Assembly (NCBI GenBank): GCA_013339895.1
Contig: JABACO010000006.1
Coordinates: 12,397,656-12,461,655 of the forward strand
Length of the DNA: 64,000 nt
Direction of reading: 5' to 3'
Origin: Ephydatia muelleri
Taxonomy: Eukaryota; Porifera; Demospongiae; Spongillida; Spongillidae
Positions within the stretch are counted from its first letter, which is position 1; each line of letters starts with the position of its first letter. This document shows positions 18,700-30,035 of the stretch, piece by piece. The notes under the pieces are model-generated. The model made no database searches. It was not told where the DNA came from and saw only the letters and a list, made by a program, of their open reading frames with translations. A program made the translations under genes and the position numbers.

Positions 18700-19620
18700 A
18701 GAGACCAGCCTCAGAATTGTTGCAGAGTTTGTGGAAAATGAGGGCATCTATCAAATGTTCAGAGTTCATAATGTCTCTTCAGGGTCTTTAGCATTGATAA
18801 TAAGGTATCAGTAGTTTGCAGCCTTCAGTTGCAGTAATGTCTTTGCTGCCGTTTTGTGGATGTTCCTTCATTGTAATCAATATCAGTACTGAAATCTGCA
18901 TACCTGCACCACATTCCATCACAGTAAGGACATACGACTTGTCTGTTCTTCCAGTACGAGGAATATCTGTTTTGGTGACTACAAAAATGAAGTCACGACA
19001 ATGTCACAAGTGTTAAAAGCCAGTCGGTTGCAACTATAGTCCTGACAAAACCATTTCTATCTCTACAGAGTGAAACATTGAGTACAATAGTGGCTTGTGC
19101 ATATATGGATTGATGTGACGCCATGCAGGTTCATCCCATTATACACATATAGTATTCAGAAGCAGAAGATGAATGCAACAACTTGGAGCAAATGATGACC
19201 AGCTACTGTTTGCTTGGGGGAAAATGACTCCATCAAGCAAGTGAATGAGAAACTAAACAGTGCACATAGAAAATCCAAATCAATAAGATGGACAGTTATG
19301 TGGATCCATTAATTTTAGGAGAGTAGCTTGCGAAAGGAATGTAATAGAGAAGGGTTCAAGAAGCAAGGAGGACTCTTTGTTGACAGACTGGATAGATCAT
19401 TAGATTCTTTCAAAGTGAAATAGCAGCTATATTTAGATGGAGTGTTTGTTTATTATGGGGAATCACCCTTAAGGTACTCACAATATTAATTTCCAATGAA
19501 AGCCATCAGTGTATCATACCTTACACAATGCCACTAGCCATCAAGCATTGCCATCATGTGCTCTTCCTGATGAAAATGGCACAAGAGGACTTGTTGATCA
19601 GCCACTATCACGCATGAAAA
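18700..19620 (+). pseudogene. RAG1-like transposon gene, decayed copy 2
   Basis: Nucleotide blocks line up with the minus-strand gene at 43749-47254. 18710-18800 matches its N-terminal zinc segment (GTTGCAGAGT.TGTGGA, CTATCAATGTTCAGAGTT, CTTTAGCATTGATA). 19180-19260 matches the exon with TTTGGGG..GATGACTCCATC. 19370-19490 matches the exon ending GGAGTGTTTGT...GGGGAATCAC...CTTAAGGTACTCAC, including its intron donor. 19540-19600 matches the next exon start (CCATCATGTGCTCTTCC). The frame is destroyed throughout. No RING remnant was found between. Confidence 0.6.
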
Positions 19621-20500
19621 CTCAAAAGTAGTTTTTCACTCCTTGAGTGGTGTCACTTTGTCTATGACCAGATGTTGGGTACAATGCACCTTCTCAAAAA
19701 TAACTAACTCCACTCCACCATAAAACATGCAATATCGGAATTGATGGACAACTTCGTGGCATCTGTATCGCCCCACGGTCAAAGTTGAGGGGTGCAGGTT
19801 TTGACCTGCTAGGGGAGCTGGGGCAGAATCCACATTCAATCAATTCACAAGGCTGATCAATTCACAAGGGTGGCAGGCACCTCTACAATTATTTTATTAA
19901 AGACACAATCTTATCAATCGCACTCAAGCAATAATTCCCAAACTAACGAACCAAATGATAAGCTAATACGTATCTAGTCCACACCTCCGCGGCAATATAT
20001 GACCAAACCATCGCCAAAGAAAATAGTGGCGGTGCAGTTCCTTCAGTACTACTGACAAGTTGTAAGTACCTACTTTTTCCGCTTCCATCTTGGCAAGTTG
20101 TAGAATTTGTCTGCGTATAGTCCAAAAGGTTGAAAGTTGGCTGCTTGTAGAGCTCTAAAAGCAGTGGAAAAGAAAGTAACCATGTTATTTTGGCTATAAA
20201 TAGAACAACAATGCTTCATTCATTGGCTTTGACAATTGTATTAACATGTAGTCGGAGGTTGTCGTGGCAGTTGGTAAGGCATAGCACAATATTATTTCTA
20301 CTTGCATTGTGAACCTCCATTAATTTATTTCTATTTTTACCCACCTTTTCCTTTAAGCGCACCCCCCTCCCCCACCACCGCAATTGCACGGTTTGCGCCC
20401 TTTTTGTGACGCTTGTACTTTAATAGTGCGCATTGTCTGCTTACATTAATCTTTGCGACTGCATTGTGCGTAGTTCATTACGTCACCGTCTGCTCTCGGG
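19621..20500. other. No recognised gene
   Basis: Several short frames, none with a motif. Includes a C/A-rich run at about 20355-20385. A GATAAAAG box near 20499 could be a TATA element for the small ORF downstream. Confidence 0.4.
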
Positions 20501-20547
20501 ATAAAAGCAGGGCTTCGATTAACAATTCAATTGCTTACCGTGTAACG

Positions 20548-20703
20548 ATGTTCATTCATTACCCTGTTACCCCCGAGGAGTGGGAAGAGAAGGAAGTGCG
20601 CACGGTGTACAAGTTGTCGCTTCTCCTGTACCCTGTCGTGGCCTTGTTCGCTGCGGTGTTGTGGCTGCTTCCAAGAATGAAGAATTATTTTCATTTGGCT
20701 TGA
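20548..20703 (+). CDS. Possible 51-aa single-pass membrane peptide
   Basis: ATG-initiated frame MFIHYPVTPEEWEEKEVRTV followed by a hydrophobic segment LSLLLYPVVALFAAVLWLL and a short basic end. A TATA-like GATAAAAG lies about 50 bp upstream. No family recognised; it could be a first exon or chance. Confidence 0.25.
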   Translation: MFIHYPVTPEEWEEKEVRTVYKLSLLLYPVVALFAAVLWLLPRMKNYFHLA

Positions 20704-21599
20704 CGAAGATAAAGACATTTGCGCGTGATGCCGGCTTGCTACTTCCTGTAACTGCAGCGCTTTGTTGGAGTCAGCACCATGTACGATCTGGCCTGCAAGA
20801 TCAGATCGATGTGATAAACATGTCTGTAGCTTTCTAAGACTCATATGCATTTATACATCCTAACTTAGGAGAGCGTTTTTAATTGTGTATATCGGCTGAA
20901 ATACAGCCTAGTGTCAACAAAAATGTACACGCGTCCTGCTCCACTCATTTGTGGCATCTCGTGATGGAGGCGTTATATATAGTAGTGATGATCGACAACT
21001 GATCATGTATTACGTCAACAAAAAGGTGTGAAAGATTGTCAAACAATTGATGGCGCCATTGAAATGGTCTGGATCGAGTCGTTCGTTCCGTGAGTTTTGG
21101 AAGATCAACCCTAGAATTATGTCCTGTACCTTTTCTGGCAATACCTGTAACTCCTCACAACGATATAGGATTCTCCACATTCCAATTACGACATAGTATG
21201 GCCTCATAAATAGAGCAGGTGTTGTGAAAGGGTTGAATTAATCAAGGTTACAGAAATAAATAAATGTAAGTGTAGATCATTCCGGTATACTATATGTGTG
21301 CGAATCTCCCTGGCTAGTATCGAAGACGGATTACTAATTTACCCTCCGTACAACGAAATACAGGTATACCTAGGGCCAAGCCCTGACCACACCCCTTTTC
21401 CATTATTGAAATGACGCCACTGGGCTGCATTGGCTCGCTCACAGGTGGCTTCTCGCTTAACCATTCGTGTGTAAGTCGCACTGAGCTGCATAGCCGCGCC
21501 TCCGCCTCATCAGTCAACACACGTTCAATCCCGCAGAGTTAATATCTTACATATCCAGACATAGCTGGTCATCTTGCACCATGCCAAATTGAAATTATC
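20704..21599. other. No recognised gene
   Basis: Mixed sequence with short frames only; no motif, repeat unit or splice-consistent exon was identified. Confidence 0.4.
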
Positions 21600-22382
21600 C
21601 ACAAGGTGTATCCGCCCGTTTTACATGTGTTTTATGCGTGTGTGTACATGCTGCATATGCATTTGATGTATAACTTGTGTTTTCGCTCGTAGTACACGTG
21701 TTATCCACTCTATCGTTTAACGCGCGTTACTCTAGATGTATAACAAGCGTTTCAGTCTACTTACGCATGTTATACACCGAGGTGTGGATTGCGTGTTTAC
21801 ACTTTGTATACAACGACCGCATTCAACCTGGATAAGCTTTGTATATCCTAAGGCGTATAACCGGGAATTTAATTTGTCGTTATGCCGGGGATGTGCATGG
21901 TGACACGACACAACTGCAAACGTGATTGTATTGCTGACTTTTGCCGTCGTACTCATCATTCCCCTCTTTTGGAGCAAGGTTGTGGTATTGGTCCAGCCAA
22001 AGCCCCGGTGACATTGTGATACCAAACTGGTCACAGTCTCGGTCTGCAGCATTAGACATCAAGGTTCAAAAATTCTAAGATTTCAGATGCTTGTCAGACC
22101 TCAGGTGCCTCAGCTGCAGTGAGTGAAGAGGTGCTTTGGGTTGTCTCAAAAGAGGCTAAATGTGAGTGGAGGCGTATGGAGACTGGGAAATCACTGCTAA
22201 TGAAACATTCTCAAGAATTGCTAGGCTCCTGGTCATCCACTCCCACTCATCCAACTCTGAACTCTAAATGCAATGTTCTACTGAATAGTGTTGTATAACT
22301 GGTTGCAATGATATGCAGAATAATTTATGCATGCATATTGCCATATGATGTCAATTTCTTTCTTTACATGTACAAAGCAATA

Positions 22383-22795
22383 TCAACATTTAGCTACCCA
22401 GTTTAATCCGTAATCTGAATCGAGGACGACTTCTGTTTCCTGATAAGCATCTGCGTTTTCCATTACATTAACATTTCTGTCTTCGTCATCAGCCGCGGAA
22501 GTTGGCTGCTCTTCCGCCTCTTCGGTGCACAGCGTGTACCTGTCGTTCACGTTATCCATATCGCTGCTCTCTTCTTCCATATCAACGCTGAGGTTACTTG
22601 TTTCTTGTGACGTACGTGTATTAGTACCCTTTGTCGTATGACATTCCTTTGTCTGCATTCTGACCAAAGCGGGACATCCATTTCGTCGCATATGCCTAGC
22701 TGTAATAGACAGATCGTGATAAGTCTTGTTGACAAATCCAGCATCTGTATCGCTTATTTGGCCCTTCCATGCTTTGTACGAGGGTAAAAAAAAAG
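22383..22795 (-). CDS. Exon of an unidentified transposon-borne gene
   Basis: After a minus-strand polypyrimidine acceptor near 22795, the frame KAWKGQISDTDAGFVNKTYHD continues through ARHMRRNGCPALVRMQ and an acidic tail to a stop at 22383. The acidic Ser/Asp/Glu-rich C-terminus resembles tails of nuclear transposon proteins. It is divergently transcribed from the gene starting at about 22896. No domain is assigned. Confidence 0.35.
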
Positions 22796-22895
22796 CTGAT
22801 GTGAAATTCGAAATTTTACAATTATGACGAAATGCACGTGCGCATGGGCAGCTGCGGAGTATGATTCATTGAAATCGACTGCTTGAGTCTTTTGA

Positions 22896-23141
22896 TGGAC
22901 AGGTACACGTATTCACCAAGAAGATCATTATATTCTGGTCCTAACAGTTTCGTTGACTCTCACGAAGTTTCACCGGAGATAGGCCTGCAAAATGCTGAAT
23001 CGTTTTACGGATCAGCTGGAAGATCTTCGTCTCGAATTTGTCACATAAGTATGTTACACATTATGGAATACATGTGTTCTACATCTAAATATTAATAGGA
23101 ACGAGTCAAGTAACACCTCCGGCAAGAATACCCTCCGCAGG

Positions 23142-23208
<67 letters not shown>

Positions 23209-23378
23209 TGCATGTGTGCGTGTGTGCGTGCCGGTGTGTGGTGTGTATGTGTGTGTGTGCGTGCGTGTGTCTGTGTGTGTGGATGTGTGTGTGTGTCTGT
23301 GTGCGTGTGTGCGTGCCGGTGTGTGGTGTGTATGTGTGTGTGCGTGTGTGCGTGCCGGTGTGTGGTGTGTGTGCGCGC

Positions 23379-23444
<66 letters not shown>

Positions 23445-24540
23445 CAGTACATGCACTTCGACAATTTAGGGTTCTATATGCAACAATTTATATAGTTTTT
23501 CTTTTAAATAAAGCACTTCCTTACAATGATGACATCGCGTCACCAAGATCTGTAATCTCTCGCGGTAGTAGAACACCAGCTCCAGTAGATGCGGTTTCTG
23601 CTATGTGGCATGACGTCAAATCACTTGTCGCCAATGAGATGGCCAAAGTGAATGAAAAAATGGAGGGAATCTGTCAGAAATTGAGTACCCTTGAAATCAA
23701 AGTGCAGGCGTTAGAGGCTGATAAAGGGACTTGTACATCAGAGGCCCCAGCAGAGCCTGCAAAAAGGAAAAGACGTACTCCGTTGTGTCTTCAGGTTTGC
23801 CAAGCTAAATTAGCAGCCATTCATTTGCTCAATGCATGCATGCTTTCAATCGAGTAGAGCAGTGTACACAAACTTTTAAAATCTTTCAATGAAGGTTCAC
23901 AACTCAGAACCGAAGAACCGTAAGCAAGCATGCTTTTGTCAGTTCTGCTAAAAATTTTGATTCACATGCATATAGTTTGGAAAGTCCCCACAACGAAGGA
24001 GTTTGTAAGAAACTTCATCAGGAACTAAGTGAATTTCAATACATTGAAGTACAGTGTAAGTCACATGTGTTTTGTTCCAATTCGTTCATTTGTTCGATTT
24101 ATTCAATATCTATTCTATTCTCTAGCTGCACTAAGAACTTACAGGAAGTCTCTAAAGCGAGTAGTTACTGACGACCGCCAAAAACGAATAAGCGTTCGAG
24201 CAAGGCAGCAAAGGGTACGTGTGTGATATAATCATAGCGTTACGAATGTAGTGTCATTAACTAGCTTTGGGAGCGCCGCAGTAAAGTCCTTACAAATGAA
24301 GAAATGGAGGCATGGAAGTGCATTGCAACTGGCATGATGTCGGAGGAAGAAACTACGGGTGATGGGAAAATAGAAAGAAGACGGCCTAGCTGGAGATCGG
24401 AAAGAATTAATAATTGGATGGACGAGCTGGATAGACGGGGAACAGACACATGGAAAGTGGCCAGAAAAGAAAGGATTGATGGACCTCTTCTCCAGTTACA
24501 GGCCCCGGCTGGTTTACATGCCTGGATGGTGAAATCCTAG
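22896..24540 (+). CDS. Multi-exon gene of unknown function with C-terminal RRPSWRSE motif
   Basis: Proposed exons: 22896 to about 23045 ([19 protein letters not shown]), about 23515-23795 (a coiled-coil [20 protein letters not shown] and basic KRKRRT, ending at a GT donor), about 24125-24219 (basic [16 protein letters not shown] ending in a GTACGT donor), and 24276-24540 ([20 protein letters not shown] then [32 protein letters not shown] and a stop). The last two exons join in frame. The final motif recurs in uncharacterised animal transposon-associated proteins as I recall. A large GT repeat lies in the first intron. Role unknown; probably DNA-binding. Confidence 0.45.
23142..23443. repeat. 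GT microsatellite, about 300 bp
   Basis: GT runs interrupted by GTGCGTGCCGGTGTGTGGTGTGTATGT units repeated three times in the middle. It lies in an intron of the gene at 22896-24540. Frames through it are artefacts. Confidence 0.95.
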
Positions 24541-25211
24541 CCGCGAACACTGAGCCTTTAATTTGTTCTCAGATCTTGTGCATGCAATGCATTTACATGT
24601 ACCTGAATATACGTTTTGATGTGATTAATTTTCTTTTCCTACTATTATAAAAATAAATAAGATAATGCGATCGTCACAACGCGTCATAAATATGCGGAGT
24701 TATACAGATAGTTTCGTTTTGCATTCACTCTAATAACGCTTGTTGTACGCTTGTTATCATCTCCATACACGGCGTTATACACAGTTGTTATCCATCAGTT
24801 ATACACTAGAGTGTAAGACAGTCTCCTTCCACTAGTTATCCACTGCTGTATACACCGTGTTTACCGCAAGTGTTAAACACGTGTAAGCAAAGTGGATACA
24901 CGCATTCTACACGGTCGGAAAACATCTAATTGGCACAGTGTTGCAGAATTGTAAACAGGTTTACTATATCTAAAAAACGTTATTATAAAATGTGTGTTTT
25001 ATTGCATTAGTATTAAGCATCGTTTATCTACAAATCAAGACAACATGTTAATTTCTACCTTTGTATAATTTATTTATAAGCGAATTTATTTATCAACGAT
25101 AACTAATAAACGTTTTAGTTCTGCTCACTAACTGGGACTCACGAATTAATCATTAATGTTATATTAATAATGTGTGCTAGTCTAGTAATGACGTCAGTCA
25201 CTATTGGTAGG

Positions 25212-25242
25212 GATTCCCCCCCCCCCCCCCCCCCCCCCCCCC
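25212..25242. repeat. Poly-C tract
   Basis: An uninterrupted C run of about 30 bases, just upstream of a hAT fragment. Similar tracts at 33105, 37647, 42111 and 45909 often sit at repeat edges. Confidence 0.9.
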
Positions 25243-25264
25243 GCCGTAGAGAGCTGTTACAACA

Positions 25265-26338
25265 TTACAACAGTTTAGGAACTGGAATTGCAATAACTTT
25301 GGAAATATCCAAGTGGACACTTTGCAAGTAGCGGTTTAACTGTCCTGTTTGCGCAAATTTTTCATGGAATAGATAAGCTGTTGCCATAAATTGCTTCGTT
25401 TGAATGGAACCAGACGCATCAGCTCTGATCTTTGAATTGAATGTCGTGTCTGCCTCAATTGCGTTAAAGGTCTCTAGAATACTTGAATATCGATCTAAAA
25501 ACACATCTAAGCACAATTCACTGGAGCTCCGTCGGGTAGTGTTTAACCTCTTCAAAACGAATTGCCAATCCTTGTGATTTTGTGTGTCTTCAAATGCAGC
25601 ATGGACAGCGGGTGACTTACTGAACATGACATACAATGCTTCTAAATTCCCAAAGAGGTAACATCAACAGCTATCCCAGAAGCATATGCAAGTACTAAAT
25701 TGTGAGCATAGCTGTGGATGCATAGGCCGACAATACTTGAATTAATTCAACACTGAACTAGAGCTTGTAATCCATTATAAAATATTGGATGAGCCATTAT
25801 ATGTCTGGGCCACTAGCTTTTCAAATGACAATTCCTTTGATATTAGTGTTGACATTATTACTGTAAGCAGCTCTTCTGTCAGTAGTGCCAAATGCCAGCC
25901 AGAACTGAGATGCGCTGAAACACACCCATTGCAGTCAGCTACTCGAATGCAGACTTACTTGCTCATGGTGAGCAATGTCAGGAGTTGTGTCCACTACAAG
26001 TGCCCAGGCTGCACAGTCTGCATTAATCTGTTGGTTGATAATAGATATCAGGTTGTTCTGAGTGTCATTACTGAGAAATGACAGCAAAGAGCCATGTTCT
26101 CTTTTTTTAGATCCTAAACTGGCTGATTGTAGTGGCTTATTTGCTAATCTTTTACCTTCATTAAATGTTGATCCAAACAAGTACCATACCTGGACCACAA
26201 TTTAATGATATCTAGAAAGGTACCTACATTAGTTGACTCATCAATTATATTTTCTTTGTGTCCTCTCAAGAAAAGACCCTGACTGCACAAAACCATTAAA
26301 GCATCCACAATCCGTTCAAACGCTGTTCTATTCCTCAT
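25265..26338 (-). pseudogene. hAT transposase of the ZMYM1-like group
   Basis: Minus-strand pieces in order: ERIVDALMVLCSQGLFLRG and FLDIIKLWSRYGTCLDQHL (26338-26144); LLSFLSNDTQNNLISII and LVVDTTPDIAHHEQVSL (26198-25935), the RNase-H-like core with VVDTTPD; then SKSPAVHAAFEDTQ with RLNTTRRSSSE (25636-25265). This is the ZMYM1 / DUF4371-type hAT layout. The C-terminal dimerisation domain is missing and frames are broken. Confidence 0.7.
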
Positions 26339-26546
26339 TACTTCAACGTTTTATGCCTAACTCTCTCTGCTTTACTTTGTTCATTCATATACAGTTCTTA
26401 ACTGTTCGCTCCTGTAAAAATACTGCCTGAGCGATGATTGTGTGCTATTGAGGATTCATGTTTGCTTCTTTTAACTATGCAATCCTTCGTGTGTATATGA
26501 ATTTCCTTGCTTGCATCTTTGGTGCTCTCCTCTTATACCTGCATCA

Positions 26547-26844
26547 TCAGTACATATAGTTAATGCTTGGATCATCCATAACATTGTGGCTCTCTTCCAC
26601 AGCTTTAAAAACAGATGTTTGAGCCTCAGTGTATCCTACATCAAGTGGTTGACATGGTACGTCCTTAGATCTGACTGACTTTGTATTCTCTTCAATATGA
26701 TCACCTTGTTGACCTGACATGAGTGTGGACTCCCATTTGCCTCCATCAAGCTCTTGATCAGGTGCATCCGCAAGCATAACAACTGATTTGATGCCATCTT
26801 CAACACGATCGTCATGTGGGTCAGAATTGAGTGTGTCCAGCGCC
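26547..26844 (-). pseudogene. Acidic exon upstream of the ZMYM1-like hAT
   Basis: From an acceptor-like TCTTAG, the open frame ALDTLNSDPHDDRVEDGIKS continues for about 98 codons to a stop at 26547. It is acidic and has no recognised domain. It is on the same strand as, and upstream of, the hAT pieces, so it may be their N-terminal exon. It abuts the P-element fragment at 26845. Confidence 0.35.
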
Positions 26845-28680
26845 TAAGATGACAGATTGCAAAGATTGATTGACAGAGAAGGAGTGGATTTAAATGATGA
26901 GGATTCTGCTGCAATTAGTGAGTTAGTTGACGATTCTAGTAAGGCTATGGATATGCAATCTTTTTTATCAAATATATGTTTTCAGCAACAGCAAAAGTAT
27001 AGGCAACTGAAAGACAAACGCAGAATGCATTGGCAACCTCTTATTATCAGATTTGCCCTTAGTATTAAGTACTCATCTACTTCAGCATATCTAGTACTTA
27101 GCAAGTTGTTTGTCCTACCTTCATTGCGCGACTGTACTCATTGGATAAAATACCCATGCAGTGGAACAAACATTAATGCTATTCAGTTTCTTATCAAAGA
27201 CATCACTCAAGAAGGCTTTGATCCACTTGGATTCAAGGTTGCTGTGCTAGTTGATGAAATGAAGATAAATGTTAATGATGATATTAGAAGTTAGAAATGT
27301 CACTGAAGGAACTGAGTGACCACAATAAAACAAGCACCAGAGCTAGCTTGTTATGATGGTTCGTGCTATCCAAAAACCATCATTTACTTACCCAGGTAGC
27401 ACAGTTCCCTTCAGCCAACCTTACAGGGGTCAACTTTCTCCACTTCTTTGGAATGTCATCGAAGCACTAGAACTGAATGATGTACATGAGGTCTCAATTA
27501 CTTGTGATGGTGCATCTTCCAATCGTAACTTTTATACTCTTTGTGCGGAGAATGGAGTTTATCTTACAAGGCTGAAGACCCCTATCGATCATCACATACA
27601 TGTAGTATTTATTTCTTTTGTGATGCCCTCACCTACTTAAAACATCACTTTAGTAACTCATTTGGTCACTCACGGAGCTGCCTTTTGATGGTGATTTGCA
27701 AAAAATGGCTCATGCATTTTGTAAACTTTTAGAAAAAATGGAAAGTATATCAACTGGCAGCACATCATTGACTTGTACAATTTAGAGACAAATGCAATTC
27801 ATCCAGGTGTCAAGTTTTGTCATAAATTAACTACAGACCACATACTGCTAAACTCCTTCTCTAAGATGAGAGTTAATCTGGCTGCTCAAGTACGTACTGT
27901 GATAAGAAATGAAGTTACAGGCCATGCATGCATGCTTGAATCTTTCCACATGCAGGTCCTTAGTTCTACAGTAGCAGATGCTTTATCATTATTGGACAAA
28001 GATGAAACTACAGAAACCAGAACGTTTATATGGATGATGGATACTTTTTTTGACTGTTTAAATGTACGCAATACAGTTGATGCCAAAACCAAATGTAAAG
28101 AAAATCTCTAACCTTATCGAAGTCCTAATGATGAATGGTTCAAGGTAACCAATAATTTTATGCATAATTTCTTAATCATACTCAATTCGTAGTGGCTTAC
28201 AGAATCTTTCCTTGGATATTTTGAGCAGTGGCGTAATGAAGTTGAAATGAAGAAGAAAGAGAGACGGGAAACACTTCTTGGTTTAAAAATAACTGGTAAG
28301 TGTTAAAAGCATTTGTATTCATCTATGCGGCACATTGTGCTCTATTCAAGCAGTGAAATCTTTTGTTGAACTGGTTCCAATCCTGCTGAATAATGTTAAA
28401 TGTGAATATATACTCTCTGCAGTTTTTAGCCAAGACCCAATAGAAATCTACTTTTCACACCAAAGACATTGTGGAGGCAGCAGAGATAATCCTAGTGTTC
28501 TGGAGTTTTGCAACAACACTGCTACTCTAATTCAGCAGCGTAGCATATATAGAGATGGCAAAACAATGAATGTTAAAGCACAAGAAAGTCAGAGAATAAA
28601 TGTGGAAACACTATTTCCAAAGAGGAAAAAAATGCACGTAAGCTAAATACACATATCGAGTCACTTCTTAACTGCTTCCC
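26845..28680 (+). pseudogene. P-element transposase (THAP9-like), truncated and frameshifted
   Basis: Plus-strand pieces in order: HWQPLIIRFALSIKY, SAYLVLSKLFVLPSLRDCTHWI and VAVLVDEMKI (26857-27294); MVRAIQKPSF and LLWNVIEAL with SITCDGASSN (27353-27640); HKLTTDHILLNSFSKMRVNLA and FDCLNVRN (27773-28111); FSQDPIEIYFSHQRHCGGSRDNPSV (28335-28646). These are the landmarks of the P-element transposase core and its insertion domain. Clean introns at 28145-28192 and 28296-28350 are visible. The N-terminal THAP finger is absent. Several frameshifts make it inactive. Confidence 0.85.
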
Positions 28681-28889
28681 ATTGCTTTAAGAGTTTTTCT
28701 TGTCCCTTTCTTATCTGCAGAAGATAACTGTTTCACCCATCCTCTAGTAAAGGCATGGGTGCGAATTGTAGTCCAGAGCTTTACTACTTCTTTCAGCAAG
28801 TCTATTTTCCAAGTTACTATTATTCTCAGGGATTACTGAATTCCATGCATTCAATATATCACTGCTTTCAGATACATCATGGCCTATGA

Positions 28890-29772
28890 CTTCATATCAG
28901 GGTTTCCTGGTTATTAGCTCTATTTGTTCCATTACATGTTCAACCTGAAGTGAATGAAATTCGTATTTTAACAACATACCATGCAGTTGTAATAAAGTTA
29001 CCTCATTGCTAATTCTGTAAAGACCACCCCTGTCTAACTGCTCAACCCATTGCTCGGTGTAGTTCTGAATGGATGCGTAGTCTGTACTGAGAGCAGGCAC
29101 ATGTAGATGTAATGAGTGTAAAGGGCTAAAGAACCAAGCTCTTTATTAGACTTTTGGGTCTTGCTAAAAGAATTTTTTTGCTTCCTAAAGACATATCCAG
29201 CCATTTATCGAATAGCATTTTTTTCACGTAATGACAAATACAAAGAAGTGGCATGTGGGAAGTGATTGATGCTGCTTCATTCGTGAGGGACTTGATCATC
29301 AGCTTGATGCACCGCGTTAGCAGCAGTTGCAATGCTAGGTAGCTAAGCTCCTCAGGCGCGAAGTCTACGAGTGCATGCCATACTGTTCGTAATGACTTAG
29401 AAACAGGTGTGATAGCAAACTTACTCCAAAGTTTATGTGGTGAATAACCAGTTCTAGTACGGCTCTTATCAAAGCATTGACGGAGTTCATCTACAAGCTT
29501 TTCACAAAACCTAGAAAACCTATCGCCTCTTCCAAAAACTGAATCGATCAGTAGGATAGCCTCTTTGCCACGACAAGATGAACCATATCATCGGCTTTTA
29601 CCAGAGCAATACTTTGCTGAACCATTTACAACGCACTTGGTAACGTTCCATTGGGCCCCTACGATGAGGATGCAACTTCAGTCAAGGACTCTTCATCTTC
29701 TTCCTGTGTATCGCTCTCGTCGCTCGCATCATCCGATTCATCTATAACAGAACTCGTGTTTCGTTCAGCCAT
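28890..29772 (-). pseudogene. Unidentified transposon-like gene next to the P element
   Basis: Reading minus, a start MAERNTSSVIDESDDASD lies at 29770. Then, in another frame, NVTKCVVNGSAKYCSG and LLIDSVFGRGDRFSRFCEKL, TGYSPHKLWSKFAITPVSK and LSYLALQLLLTRCIKLMI, followed by TEQWVEQLDRGGLYRIS near 29060. The WVEQLDRGGL box resembles a segment seen near the C-terminus of proteins encoded by P-like elements. It converges on the P-element fragment. Stops and shifts show decay. Confidence 0.45.
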
Positions 29773-29933
29773 ACTACACCAGTTCATTAATAATTCATGA
29801 GCAACGAGGATGGCGACACGAATTTATTGTGGTTTCCAGTCCGTGTAATAATTAAGTGTCCTTGGGCAGACTGAATGTGGTCTTATAATGAGACAAAATG
29901 CTCAGGCAATCCTTAATACATGTGTATAATAAC

Positions 29934-29971
29934 AGGCCAGTTTTATCTGGCATGCCAGATCAAACTGGCCT
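29934..29971. repeat. 38-bp near-perfect palindrome
   Basis: AGGCCAGTTTTATCTGGCAT joined to GCCAGATCAAACTGGCCT, nearly self-complementary without a loop. It is followed by a tandem ACTGATGATGTTA repeat. It lies just upstream of Ginger C and could be a remnant of its end. Confidence 0.8.
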
Positions 29972-30035
29972 GGTATAACTGATGATGTTAACTGATGATG
30001 TTATATAGGTTGTGACCGAGAAGGACTAACAAAAC

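Larger units (their letters stand above)
21600..24945. mobile_element. Candidate DNA transposon with GTTATACAC subterminal repeats
   Basis: Both flanks of a two-gene segment carry dense short repeats: GTGTATAAC/GTTATACAC, GTGTTATCCACT, TTATGCGTGTGT on the left (about 21607-21860) and ATAACGCTTGTT, GTTATACACAG, GTTATCCA, GTTAAACACGTG on the right (about 24735-24925). Clusters like this, in mirrored orientation around coding sequence, are typical of transposon subtermini. Exact TIR ends could not be fixed and no transposase family was recognised. Confidence 0.45.

Noticed and set aside
23054..23857. Long VCVC and HTHT frames at the GT repeat
   Set aside because: Open in many frames only because GT/CA repeats contain no stop codons.
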